64,000 nucleotides of DNA from assembly GCA_017461605.1 (NCBI GenBank), contig JAFTXN010000001.1, positions 1-64,000 of the forward strand, read 5' to 3'. Origin of the DNA: Bacteroidaceae bacterium (GTDB taxonomy: Bacteria; Bacteroidota; Bacteroidia; Bacteroidales; Bacteroidaceae). The translations under genes were made by a program, and so were the position numbers. This document shows positions 42,531 through 50,517 of the stretch, piece by piece. The number at the start of each line of letters is the position of its first letter. The first letter of the stretch is position 1. The notes under the pieces were generated by a model, which did not search any database, was not told the origin of the DNA, and saw only the letters and a program-made list of their open reading frames with translations.

Positions 42531-42563
42531 AGCGGCGCACCTCCGGGTGTTGCCGCTTTTTTT
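42531..42563 (+). terminator. Rho-independent terminator of the ferredoxin gene
   Basis: AAGCGGC/GCACC pairs with GGTG/TGCCGCTT around a TCCG loop and is followed by a run of T. Located 27 bp after the ferredoxin stop. Confidence 0.9.
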
Positions 42564-42591
42564 GCATCCCCACCCGAAACACTATACAATA

Positions 42592-42633
42592 AAGGCGAAG
42601 ACTCTTCCCGACAAGGATGCGTTTCTTCGCCTT
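42592..42633 (-). terminator. Terminator of marC
   Basis: AAGGCGAAGA (42592-42601) pairs exactly with TCTTCGCCTT (42624-42633) over a 22-nt loop. On the minus strand it is followed by TATTGTA. Located 34 bp past the marC stop. Confidence 0.65.
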
Positions 42634-42667
42634 CACTGTATATTCCGACTCTCCTACCGGAACAATA

Positions 42668-43282
42668 TCAACGCTCGGAGAAGCTAGCAATGAGCGGCAT
42701 AATGTTCGAAGTAAACAGACGAACAGAGATGGCCAACAAGATGATACCGAAGAATTTGCGCATCAGGTAGATGGCACCTTTACTGATGACACTCTCCACA
42801 CGCTCTGTAGCCTTGAGCACAGCGAAAACGATAATGATATTCGCCAGGAGTGCCAACAAGATGTTGACGGGAGCATATTCCGCCCTCAGAGAGAGCAGCG
42901 TGGTAAACGAACCCGGACCGGCCAGCAGGGGGAAAACCACAGGCACCAGGGTGGCCTCTTTGATAGGACCGGTGTTCTTGAATATCTCAATATCCAATAT
43001 CATCTCCAGCGACATCAGGAAGATGACAAATGCACCGGCCACGGCAAACGACTGTATGTCGACGCTGAAAAGCTGCAACATGGCATCGCCCACGTAGAAG
43101 AAACCAACGAGCAGCGCAGCGCTAATAAGCGTTGCCTTCACGGGACTCACGGGGCGACCCTTTGATTTCAGATCGATGATAATCGGCGTGGAGCCAAAGA
43201 TATCGATAACAGCAAAAAGCACGATAAAGGCGCTAAGCATTTGCTGCACACTCAGACCAGACAACAACGTACTGAAGTTCAT
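42668..43282 (-). CDS. MarC family (UPF0056) membrane protein
   Basis: 204 aa from the ATG at 43282. Six hydrophobic helices with the family motifs: F-A-V-I-D-I-F-G-S-T-P-I near residue 25 (the F-x-x-x-N/D-P-x-G-x-x-P region), A-G-A-F-V-I-F-L-M-S-L-E-M-I-L in the centre and P-L-L-A-G-P-G-S-F-T-T-L near 125. MarC-family proteins are inner-membrane proteins of unclear function. The earlier link to multidrug resistance was not upheld. Monocistronic, from the extended promoter at 43349. Confidence 0.88.
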   Translation of the reverse strand: MNFSTLLSGLSVQQMLSAFIVLFAVIDIFGSTPIIIDLKSKGRPVSPVKATLISAALLVGFFYVGDAMLQLFSVDIQSFAVAGAFVIFLMSLEMILDIEIFKNTGPIKEATLVPVVFPLLAGPGSFTTLLSLRAEYAPVNILLALLANIIIVFAVLKATERVESVISKGAIYLMRKFFGIILLAISVRLFTSNIMPLIASFSER

Positions 43283-43348
43283 AGCGTTTGTTCTTTTAAT
43301 GATTTCCTTCCACACACCACAGTTCGTAGCACCGTGGCAGCGACAGGC

Positions 43349-43370
43349 CAAAGGTAGTGCAAGGTGAGCG
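43349..43370 (-). promoter_or_regulatory. Extended promoter of marC
   Basis: Minus-strand TACCTTTG (43349-43356) preceded by CGCTCACCTTGCAC (43357-43370), with TTTG 20 bp upstream at 43377-43380. This is the clearest member of the conserved-spacer promoter family found in the window. Confidence 0.7.
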
Positions 43371-43397
43371 GAATGCCAAATTTATTTGAGCATTTCC

Positions 43398-43586
43398 GAA
43401 CCGCAGCCTACCTTGGGCGAAGTCAAAGTAGTGAAAGGCGAGCGGAGAACAAAGTAAAAACTCTGTTTTCAGCTTTTTATCCCGAGCCGCAGCCTACCTT
43501 GGGCGAAGTCAAAGTAGTGAAAGGCGAGCGGAGAACAAAGCGAAAACTCTGTTTTCAGCTTTTTATCCCTAACCATAGCCTACCTT
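43398..43586. repeat. 86-bp tandem repeat containing promoter-like sequence
   Basis: Two nearly identical 86-bp units (43398-43483 and 43484-43569) and the first about 17 bp of a third. Each unit holds GAGCCGCAGCC (or GAACCGCAGCC) and then CAAAGTAGTGAAAGGCGAGCGG, which reads on the minus strand as a one-base-short version of the CACTAYCTTTG promoter with its CGCTCGCCTT spacer. Same design as the 84-bp tandem repeat at 60816-61022. Confidence 0.85.
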
Positions 43587-43707
43587 ATTCAGAGATACGA
43601 ATTTATTACAACTGCTCACATCTTTTTGCCATGCAATGGAATGGTGACTGAAAAGAGCACAGAGAAAATCGGCGTGTTACGCGCCTTTTTTGTACATTCG
43701 CCGACAA

Positions 43708-44319
43708 ATGAAACAGCTACTGACGACCTTACGACGCACTTGGAGACGCTGGCGGCGAATTCGCCACCGCTGCGGCTACGGCATTCACTCGCCTTTCGCC
43801 TTCGGGCTCGTCACGGGCGTCATCTACGAGAGAGAGGCCTATTATGCCTACGCGCCATTGCATGCCCTGCGGCCGCAACACACTGAGGCACTCTGCGAAC
43901 GCGACGACCAACTGCTGTTTCGCCTCATCAACTACCATCAACCTCGGTCGTGCTTTGTGGTGGGCGCACATACGGAGCTCACGATGCAATACCTGAAAGC
44001 CGGATGCTGCAACTGCTCCTTTCATCACACTGACGGGGCAGAAGCACTCTGCGAACAACATCCCACACAGTTCCCGCCTGAGACCGATATGCTCTGCCTC
44101 ATCGGCTGCGATACGTGGACGGAATGGGCAGAAAGAGCACTGCAATCCGATGGTTCTCGGTGCATAATTGTGATTTCAGACATCGATGCCGACAAGGGGC
44201 ACGCATGGCAACACATTATTAAGGATACGCGCGTGCGCATGAGTTTCGACCTTGGGCACATTGGTATCCTCTGCTGCGAAAAGCGACTCAACAAACAAGA
44301 TTTCATCATCCGCTACTAA
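43708..44319 (+). CDS. SAM-dependent methyltransferase-like protein
   Basis: 203 aa from the ATG at 43708 (the TTG at 43690 is less likely). Begins with an unusually Arg-rich helix (R-R-T-W-R-R-W-R-R-I-R-H-R), then G-Y-G-I-H-S-P-F-A-F, a signature of a Bacteroidota family usually described as class I methyltransferases. The Rossmann-like core is weak: C-F-V-V-G-A-H-T-E-L-T could be motif I, but the glycine-rich loop is degenerate. The end reads D-L-G-H-I-G-I-L-C-C-E-K-R-L-N-K-Q-D-F-I-I-R-Y. Substrate unknown. The cobalamin adenosyltransferase gene starts 15 bp downstream, so they are likely co-transcribed. Confidence 0.6.
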   Translation: MKQLLTTLRRTWRRWRRIRHRCGYGIHSPFAFGLVTGVIYEREAYYAYAPLHALRPQHTEALCERDDQLLFRLINYHQPRSCFVVGAHTELTMQYLKAGCCNCSFHHTDGAEALCEQHPTQFPPETDMLCLIGCDTWTEWAERALQSDGSRCIIVISDIDADKGHAWQHIIKDTRVRMSFDLGHIGILCCEKRLNKQDFIIRY

Positions 44320-44334
44320 CCCCTCGACACTCCC

Positions 44335-44904
44335 ATGAACAATTTCTCCGACACCCCGAAAGCATGCTCCTTCGTTACCGGCAATGGCGACAACGGCTTC
44401 ACCACATCAGCCGACGGCACCCGAGTGCGCAAAGACGACCCACGCATCGAGGCCGTAGGCACAGTGGACGAGCTGAACAGTCATGTAGGATTGCTGCGCG
44501 CACATATCAATACAGACGAGAGATTGAATCACATTAGCGAGATGCTGACCGAGGTGCAGCGCAGTCTCTTTGGCATCGGAGCCTACATGAGCGGAGCATG
44601 CGCAAGCCGCTTGCAACCCGACGCAGCCGGATTGGTCCGACTCGAGACCGCAATCGAACTGCTGTGCCAGCGTCCGGAGGGACGCGCCTTCAGCAGCTTC
44701 GTCCTACCGGGAGGCATGATGTCGGCTGCACAGGCCGATGTGTGCCGCACCGTGTGCCGACGCATGGAGCGCAGATGCCTGACAGCGACTGACGGGAAGT
44801 TGCCGCAACACCTGAGCGCCTACATCAACCGATTGGCCGACTATTTCTTTGCTTTATCACTGTATCTGAATCACTTTTATCAGTATACAGAAATAAAAAT
44901 ATAG
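44335..44904 (+). CDS. Cob(I)alamin adenosyltransferase, PduO type
   Basis: Transfers the adenosyl group of ATP to cob(I)alamin to make coenzyme B12. Protein of 189 aa with the PduO-type signatures: T-G-N-G-D-N-G-F-T-T-S-A-D-G near the start, K-D-D-P-R-I-E-A-V-G-T-V-D-E-L-N-S (ATP-binding and trimer contacts) and V-L-P-G-G-M-M-S-A-A-Q-A-D-V-C-R-T-V-C-R-R-M-E-R near residue 125. In many relatives the N-terminal motif is Y-T-R-T-G-D-x-G-T-T; here it is F-V-T-G-N-G-D-N-G-F-T-T, a modest divergence. No cobalamin riboswitch visible upstream. Confidence 0.9.
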   Translation: MNNFSDTPKACSFVTGNGDNGFTTSADGTRVRKDDPRIEAVGTVDELNSHVGLLRAHINTDERLNHISEMLTEVQRSLFGIGAYMSGACASRLQPDAAGLVRLETAIELLCQRPEGRAFSSFVLPGGMMSAAQADVCRTVCRRMERRCLTATDGKLPQHLSAYINRLADYFFALSLYLNHFYQYTEIKI

Positions 44905-44932
44905 CATACGCCTGTTTTTAAGATAAATGTAT

Positions 44933-44940
44933 TACTTTTG
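44933..44940 (+). promoter_or_regulatory. -7 promoter box for the DUF2795-porP-gldKLMN cluster
   Basis: TACTTTTG, 124 bp upstream of the DUF2795 start. This is the only good -7 match before the T9SS operon. The long leader is noteworthy. Confidence 0.5.
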
Positions 44941-45064
44941 CCGCGCATTATCGGGAAATGCCTGATTATGTAAGCAAAAGGCCCAAAGCCGGCGCTACCG
45001 CACAGGTCTCACCGACGACAGCCGACAACCCATTTACTCATTTACACTAAAAGAAGAGACATTT

Positions 45065-45286
45065 ATGTACTGGACACTGGAACTTGCTTCTAAACTCGAA
45101 GATGCACCCTGGCCTGCTTCCAAAGACGAACTCATCGATTACGCCATGCGCTCAGGCGCTCCCATGGAAGTGGTGGAAAATCTGCAGGAACTGGAAGACG
45201 AAGGCGAAATCTACGAAACCATAGAAGATGTTTGGCCCGACTACCCCACGAAAGAGGACTTCCTCTTCAATGAAGACGAATACTAA
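45065..45286 (+). CDS. DUF2795 family small acidic protein
   Basis: Protein of 73 aa, strongly acidic, with the DUF2795 pattern W-P-A-S-K-D-E-L-I-D-Y-A-x-R-S-G-A-P-x-x-V-x-x-N-L-Q-E-L-E-D-E-G-E-I-Y-E ending F-x-F-N-E-D-E-Y. Function unknown; likely a small cytoplasmic three-helix protein. Its last codons overlap the start of porP (45270) by 17 bp in a different frame, so it is translationally coupled to the T9SS operon and may have a housekeeping or regulatory link to it. Confidence 0.85.
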   Translation: MYWTLELASKLEDAPWPASKDELIDYAMRSGAPMEVVENLQELEDEGEIYETIEDVWPDYPTKEDFLFNEDEY

Positions 45287-46244
45287 GAACGAACTTCTGC
45301 GAAATACCCGACTGCATGCCATGCTCATAGCCCTATGTGCGTGGTGCAGTGGGGTTTTTGTTTATGCCCAACAGGAACCTGCTTTCGCACACTATTGGGA
45401 GATGGAGCCGCAGTTCAATCCCGCAGCAGCCGGACGCTCACCGCAGCTCTCCATCAACGCAGCCTATCAGTCGCACGCCACCGGCTACGAAGACGCCGGC
45501 GGAACCATGTATGCCGGTGCCGATATGGCCTTTGCCATTGGCAAAACCCGACACGGTGTGGGCGCACTCTTTCAGAACGACGAGATAGGCCTCTTCTCAC
45601 ACAAACGTGTATCGGTGCAGTATGCCTACCACCTCAAGCTGTGGGGCGGCACACTCAGCATCGGAGCACAGGCAGATATGCTCAGCGAAAGCATCGAAGG
45701 TTCCAAAGCCGACTTGGCCGATGGCAACGACCCGGCTTTTCCGAGCAGCGACATAAGCGGCTCGAAGTTTGACGCTTCGGCCGGACTCTATTACACACGC
45801 GGTCCATGGCGGGTCGGACTCTCCGCCTTGCACCTCACAGCTCCCACCATCCTGCTGGGAGAAACCAACGAACTTGAGACAAAACCCTTATATTATTTTA
45901 CAGCAGGATACAATATAAGGACAAGAACTCCGTTACTTACTATAGCACCCTCCGTGCTGATGCGATACGACGGCACCGATTTCAGAGCCGACATCACCGG
46001 ACGCCTGATTTACGCCCGTGAGAAAAAACGCATCTACGGAGGAGTGGGTTACAGCCCCCTGCACTCCGTGACCCTCTTCGTGGGAGGCACATTCCACGGA
46101 ATAGACATCAGCTATTCCTACGAAGCCAACACCGAAGGCATCGGCATCGGCGCCGGAAATCACGAAGTAACCTTGGGCTACCGGCTCGACCTCGACTTAG
46201 GCAAAAAAGGCAAGAACCGACATCAGAGCGTGCGCTTCCTTTAA
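45270..46244 (+). CDS. porP: PorP/SprF family T9SS outer-membrane protein
   Basis: About 324 aa from the ATG at 45270, which overlaps the DUF2795 gene. Signal peptide around 17-33 (A-M-L-I-A-L-C-A-W-C-S-G-V-F-V-Y-A-Q), then the family opening Q-x-P-x-F-A-H-Y-W-E-M-E-P-Q-F-N-P-A-A-A-G and repeating beta strands of a 14-strand-type barrel. The last strand is E-V-T-L-G-Y-R-L-D-L-D-L. PorP/SprF proteins sit in the outer membrane and link the T9SS ring and substrates. Directly upstream of gldK in the classic porPKLMN order. Confidence 0.92.
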   Translation: MKTNTKNELLRNTRLHAMLIALCAWCSGVFVYAQQEPAFAHYWEMEPQFNPAAAGRSPQLSINAAYQSHATGYEDAGGTMYAGADMAFAIGKTRHGVGALFQNDEIGLFSHKRVSVQYAYHLKLWGGTLSIGAQADMLSESIEGSKADLADGNDPAFPSSDISGSKFDASAGLYYTRGPWRVGLSALHLTAPTILLGETNELETKPLYYFTAGYNIRTRTPLLTIAPSVLMRYDGTDFRADITGRLIYAREKKRIYGGVGYSPLHSVTLFVGGTFHGIDISYSYEANTEGIGIGAGNHEVTLGYRLDLDLGKKGKNRHQSVRFL

Positions 46245-46319
46245 GCCCGAAAGCGCAAAAAAATGCACACGAGGCCACCGAAGCCTTACCATCCGAACAC
46301 ACAATATTATATATATCGT

Positions 46320-47822
46320 ATGAATACGTCTGAAAAGTATACCGATTTCATCCACTGCAACCATAAAGTTTCGGCACGTGGACAACGCCAAATGGGCATC
46401 GCCTTGCTGGCCACAGCCTGCTTGTGCCTGATATTGGCCTCCTGCATGGGTAGCGGCCGTGCCATGTCTGCCGGCGGCGAAGTGACAGGTAGCCGTGGCA
46501 CAAGTTACTCTGAGCCGGTGCCTTATGGCATGGTGGAAATCAAACGTGGCTTCCTGAAAGTGGGACTCTCCGAGCAGGATTCGCTGTGGGGTACCGTCGT
46601 TCCCGAGAAAGAAATTTCGGTGGACGGATTTTGGATGGACCAAACCGAAGTAACCAATTCGATGTATCGTCAGTTCGTCGAATGGGTACGCGACTCCATC
46701 ATACGCGAGCGCCTGGCCGATCCATCGTATGGCGGAGACGAAACTTACAAAATCGAGGTAGACCGCTACGGCGATCCCGTCACTCCTCACCTCAACTGGA
46801 ACAAGCCCATACCTTGGCGCAAGCCCTCCGAAGATCAGGAGCGTGCCATCCAGAGTGTCTACACTCGCCACCCCATCGACGGAACCATCATGCTCGACGC
46901 GAAGCAACTGAACTATCGATACGAGGTGTTCGATTATGAAAAGGCTGCCCTGCGCAAGTATCGCCTCAATCCGGCAGAGAGAAATCTCAACACCGACAAG
47001 ACCGTCAACCCCGACGAAGTGGTGATGATTTCCAAGGACACAGCCTATATCGACGACAACGGACAGATTGTTCGGCAGACCATTACACGCCCACTGTCAA
47101 GCCTCTACGATTTTCTGAACACCTATATCGTCAACGTATATCCCGACACCACCTGCTGGGTCAACGATTTCCGCAACGCCAACAACGAGTCGTACATGCG
47201 CCTCTACTTCTCATCGGCCGCCTACAACGACTATCCCGTCGTGGGAGTGTCGTGGGAACAAGCACAAGCCTTCTGCGCTTGGCGCACCGAGTACCTGCTG
47301 AAAGGTCTCGGAGCACAAGCACGATTCATACAGCGATACCGCCTGCCGACCGAAGTGGAATGGGAATATGCGGCACGCGGCAAGGAGGGCAATCCCTTCC
47401 CCTGGGAGAACACCGACATGAAGAGCGAGAAAGGCTGCTTCTATGCCAACTTCAAGCCCGACCGAGGCAACTACACCGAAGACGGCAACCTGATTACCTC
47501 CCGTGTGGGCATCTATGGCGCCAACTCGAACGGACTGTTCGACATGGCCGGCAACGTGGCCGAGTGGACCAGCACAGTTTACACAGAGTCGGGTGTGGCA
47601 GCCATGGCAGACCTCAATCCGCAACTCAGCTACGATGCAGCCAAGGAAGACCCCTACATCCTGAAGCGCAAGAGCGTGCGCGGTGGTTCGTGGAAGGACC
47701 CCATGTCCTACATCCGCTCTGCATGGCGCACTTGGGAGTATCAGAACTATCCGCGCTCCTTCATCGGATTCCGCTGTGTGCGTTCGAAAGCCACCACAAG
47801 CAGCAATACAAAAGGGAAATAG
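46320..47822 (+). CDS. gldK: T9SS ring lipoprotein GldK/PorK
   Basis: 500 aa from the ATG at 46320 (an ATG at 46392 would give a shorter n-region before the same lipobox). Signal peptide II ends L-I-L-A-S-C, with the lipid-attachment Cys at residue 42. The bulk is a formylglycine-generating-enzyme-like domain: M-V-E-I-K-R-G near 75, D-Q-T-E-V-T-N-S-M-Y-R-Q-F-V near 105, V-S-W-E-Q-A-Q-A-F-C-A-W-R, R-L-P-T-E-V-E-W-E-Y-A-A-R-G and G-N-V-A-E-W-T ... V-R-G-G-S-W. Together with GldN it forms the large periplasmic ring on the outer membrane. Second gene of porP-gldKLMN. Confidence 0.95.
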   Translation: MNTSEKYTDFIHCNHKVSARGQRQMGIALLATACLCLILASCMGSGRAMSAGGEVTGSRGTSYSEPVPYGMVEIKRGFLKVGLSEQDSLWGTVVPEKEISVDGFWMDQTEVTNSMYRQFVEWVRDSIIRERLADPSYGGDETYKIEVDRYGDPVTPHLNWNKPIPWRKPSEDQERAIQSVYTRHPIDGTIMLDAKQLNYRYEVFDYEKAALRKYRLNPAERNLNTDKTVNPDEVVMISKDTAYIDDNGQIVRQTITRPLSSLYDFLNTYIVNVYPDTTCWVNDFRNANNESYMRLYFSSAAYNDYPVVGVSWEQAQAFCAWRTEYLLKGLGAQARFIQRYRLPTEVEWEYAARGKEGNPFPWENTDMKSEKGCFYANFKPDRGNYTEDGNLITSRVGIYGANSNGLFDMAGNVAEWTSTVYTESGVAAMADLNPQLSYDAAKEDPYILKRKSVRGGSWKDPMSYIRSAWRTWEYQNYPRSFIGFRCVRSKATTSSNTKGK

Positions 47823-47902
47823 CACTTAGTATTTCACACCATAGCAAGCGAAATATGCCACACGCGACTACACATTTCGCTTTCGCATAAAAAAACATAC
47901 AC

Positions 47903-48853
47903 ATGGCATCAAAAATAAACATCGTTGTACGCCTGCAACACTGGATGGACAGTGTGCCCGGCCAAACCTTTCTCAACTATGCCTACAGTTGGGGCGCAGC
48001 CATCGTAATCCTTGGCGCACTCTTCAAGCTCACCCACCTGCAAGGCGGCGACCTGATGCTGTTCATCGGCATGGGTACCGAAGTTATTGTGTTCTTCCTC
48101 TCGGCATTCGACCGTCCCTTCGACAAGAACGAAATAGGCAAGGAACTTCCTGCCGACTATCAGACGGACGAAGAGATTGCCGCCAGCATGGGAGAATATG
48201 ACGACGAGGAAGACGAAGAAGACGAGGAAAGCCTTGACAACACCGACGACGCTGTTCAGCCAACCTTCACCAATGCTCCTGCAACCGGTGGCACGGTGGT
48301 AACCGGCGTACAGGGTGGTGGCGGCACCGTGATCATCGGTGGCACAGGCGGAGGCGGTGCAGTAGCTGCCACAGCAGATGCTCCTGCCACAAATGCCGGT
48401 GTCTCCACAGGCATCGCAGGTATCAGCGGACTGGAGTTCGGACCGCAGGACACCGAGGCCGAAAAGCTCGCTGCCATCATCCGTCTGGCCAACGACGAAC
48501 TGTTGCGCCGCGCACAGACTGTGCTCTCGCCCGAAATGGAAGCGGCCACACAGACCTACATCGAAAAACTGCAAACACTCACCGAGACGCTGGCCAAGGT
48601 GGACGAGCAGAGCGCCCGACTCACACGCGACAGCGAGGAGATGGAGAACCTCAACCGTACACTCACCGGTATCAATCGCATCTACGAGCTACAGCTCAAG
48701 GGAGTCAGTTCGCAGGTGGGCACCATCGACCAGATCAACGAGCAAACGCGTCGCTTAGCTGCGCAAATCGAGGAGTTGAATGGTGTCTACGGACGCATGA
48801 TCAAGGCGCTGACCGTAAACATGAAAAATGCCGGCGCAGCCATTTCCGAATAA
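47903..48853 (+). CDS. gldL: T9SS motor subunit GldL/PorL
   Basis: Inner-membrane proton-powered motor component that pairs with GldM. Protein of 316 aa. Two N-terminal transmembrane helices (about 22-45 and 50-68) with the family stretch L-N-Y-A-Y-S-W-G-A-A-I-V-I-L-G-A-L-F-K-L and a buried Glu in M-G-T-E-V-I-V-F-F. Then an acidic segment, a Gly/Thr/Val-rich linker (about 125-170, G-G-T-V-V-T-G and G-G-G-G repeats) and a C-terminal coiled coil (about 190-310). The glycine-rich linker is longer and more repetitive than I would expect. Eighty bases after gldK, same operon. Confidence 0.94.
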   Translation: MASKINIVVRLQHWMDSVPGQTFLNYAYSWGAAIVILGALFKLTHLQGGDLMLFIGMGTEVIVFFLSAFDRPFDKNEIGKELPADYQTDEEIAASMGEYDDEEDEEDEESLDNTDDAVQPTFTNAPATGGTVVTGVQGGGGTVIIGGTGGGGAVAATADAPATNAGVSTGIAGISGLEFGPQDTEAEKLAAIIRLANDELLRRAQTVLSPEMEAATQTYIEKLQTLTETLAKVDEQSARLTRDSEEMENLNRTLTGINRIYELQLKGVSSQVGTIDQINEQTRRLAAQIEELNGVYGRMIKALTVNMKNAGAAISE

Positions 48854-48925
48854 TCTTCTGTCACAATCACACTCCCGAAGCCGCCACGACGGACGGCTTC
48901 TCGAAAAAATCAACAACCCACTCGC

Positions 48926-50479
48926 ATGTCTGTAAAGAAAAGACCGGTTTCTCCACGTCAGAAGATGATCAACCTGATGTACATCGTGTTGTTGGCCATG
49001 TTGGCCCTCAACGTTTCCAACGATGTGCTGAAAGGTTTCACCCTGGTGGGCGAGAGTTTGCACCGCACCACCGAGAATGCTGCCAAGGAGAACGCAAGTA
49101 TATACGAAGACTTTGCCGCACAGCTGAAGAGCAACCCCACGAAGGTAAAGCCCTGGTACGATCGTGCCATGGAAGTGAAGCGGATGGCCGACTCACTCTA
49201 CAACTTTGCCGATACGCTCCGCTGGGCCATTGCTCGCGAAGCCGACGGCAGCGAAGGCACTCCCTACGACCTTCGCAACAAGGAGGACCTCAACGCCTCC
49301 GGACAGGTGATGCTCGCTCCCCTGCGTGGCAAGGGCCGTGCACTCTACAATGCCATCAACAGCTTCCGCAACCGCATCACCGCCCTGGTGCCCGATGCCA
49401 AGCAGCGCGCCATCATCGCAGCCAACCTGAGCACCGATGTGCCCGGCGGCCGTAGCGCACAGGGACGCAACTGGGAAGAATACATGTTCGAGGAGATGCC
49501 TGCCATTGCCGCAACGACAATGCTGTCCAAGCTCCTGAGCGACATACGTGCAGCCGAGGGTGAAGTACTCCACACGTTGCTCTCCAACATCGACCTGAAG
49601 GACATTCGCGTGAACGAGCTGAATGCTTACGTACTGCCCGAAGCCACCACACTGATGCCTGGCGAAACATTCAAGTCGCACATCTTCATGGCGGCCGTCG
49701 ACACCACACAACGCCCCGAGATATTCGTCAATGGTCGCCGCATAGCCGCCGATGGTTCGTACAGTTTCCGCGTAGGCGGGCCCGGCGAATACTCTTTCTC
49801 CGGCTATATCCAGATGCCCAATGCCGCCGGTGAAATCATCCGCCGCAACTTTGTGCAGAAATACAATGTCATCGCGCCACCCACAGGAGCCACTGTGGCT
49901 GCCGACCTCATGAATGTGCTGTATGCCGGATTCAACAACCCGATCAGTGTGTCGGCTTCCGGCATTCCGTCCAACAAGCTCAGCGTCACAATGGCCGGAG
50001 GCACACTCACTCCGCAGGGCAACGGAAAGTATATCGCCCGCCCGGCAGCCGTGGGCAAGGATGTTACGTTCACCGTCACGGGAGTAGTAAACGGCCGCTC
50101 ACAAGTGATGGGTTCCTACACCTTCCAGGTGCGCAAATTGCCCGACCCCACAGCTTACATCATCGTGGGCGACGACCGCTTCCGTGGAGGCAAACTGGCC
50201 AAGGGTTCGGCCGTGGGTGCACAGGGTATAGGTGCAGCCATCGACGACGGACTGCTGAACATCCCCTTCAAGGTGCTGAGTTTCGAAGCCGTATTCTTCG
50301 ACCGCATGGGCAATGTGCGTCCCGAACCATCAGCCGGTGCCAACTTCACCGAAGCACAGCGCGAAATCATGCGCTCACTGCGCCGCGGCCAACGCTTCTA
50401 TATCTCGCGCGTACGTGCCATCGGACCCGACGGCATCGAGCGTACGCTGCCACAGGCACTCGAAGTAATCGTAAACTAA
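48926..50479 (+). CDS. gldM: T9SS motor subunit GldM/PorM
   Basis: Protein of 517 aa. A short cytoplasmic start (S-V-K-K-R-P-V-S-P-R-Q-K-M-I-N-L-M-Y) leads into one transmembrane helix (I-V-L-L-A-M-L-A-L-N-V), followed by a large periplasmic region of consecutive beta-rich domains (about 40-510). GldM spans the periplasm from the GldL motor to the GldK/GldN ring. The domain near 300-400 carries P-P-T-G-A-T-V-A-A-D-L-M-N-V-L-Y-A-G-F-N-N-P-I, typical of the family. Between gldL (72 bp) and gldN (38 bp). Confidence 0.95.
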   Translation: MSVKKRPVSPRQKMINLMYIVLLAMLALNVSNDVLKGFTLVGESLHRTTENAAKENASIYEDFAAQLKSNPTKVKPWYDRAMEVKRMADSLYNFADTLRWAIAREADGSEGTPYDLRNKEDLNASGQVMLAPLRGKGRALYNAINSFRNRITALVPDAKQRAIIAANLSTDVPGGRSAQGRNWEEYMFEEMPAIAATTMLSKLLSDIRAAEGEVLHTLLSNIDLKDIRVNELNAYVLPEATTLMPGETFKSHIFMAAVDTTQRPEIFVNGRRIAADGSYSFRVGGPGEYSFSGYIQMPNAAGEIIRRNFVQKYNVIAPPTGATVAADLMNVLYAGFNNPISVSASGIPSNKLSVTMAGGTLTPQGNGKYIARPAAVGKDVTFTVTGVVNGRSQVMGSYTFQVRKLPDPTAYIIVGDDRFRGGKLAKGSAVGAQGIGAAIDDGLLNIPFKVLSFEAVFFDRMGNVRPEPSAGANFTEAQREIMRSLRRGQRFYISRVRAIGPDGIERTLPQALEVIVN

Positions 50480-50517
50480 ATCCCTTCCCTAATATCCGAA
50501 CAAGCTTATAAAAATTC

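Noticed and set aside
44335-44400. Cobalamin riboswitch upstream of the adenosyltransferase gene
   Set aside because: Only 15 bp separate it from the previous gene and no B12-box-like sequence was seen.
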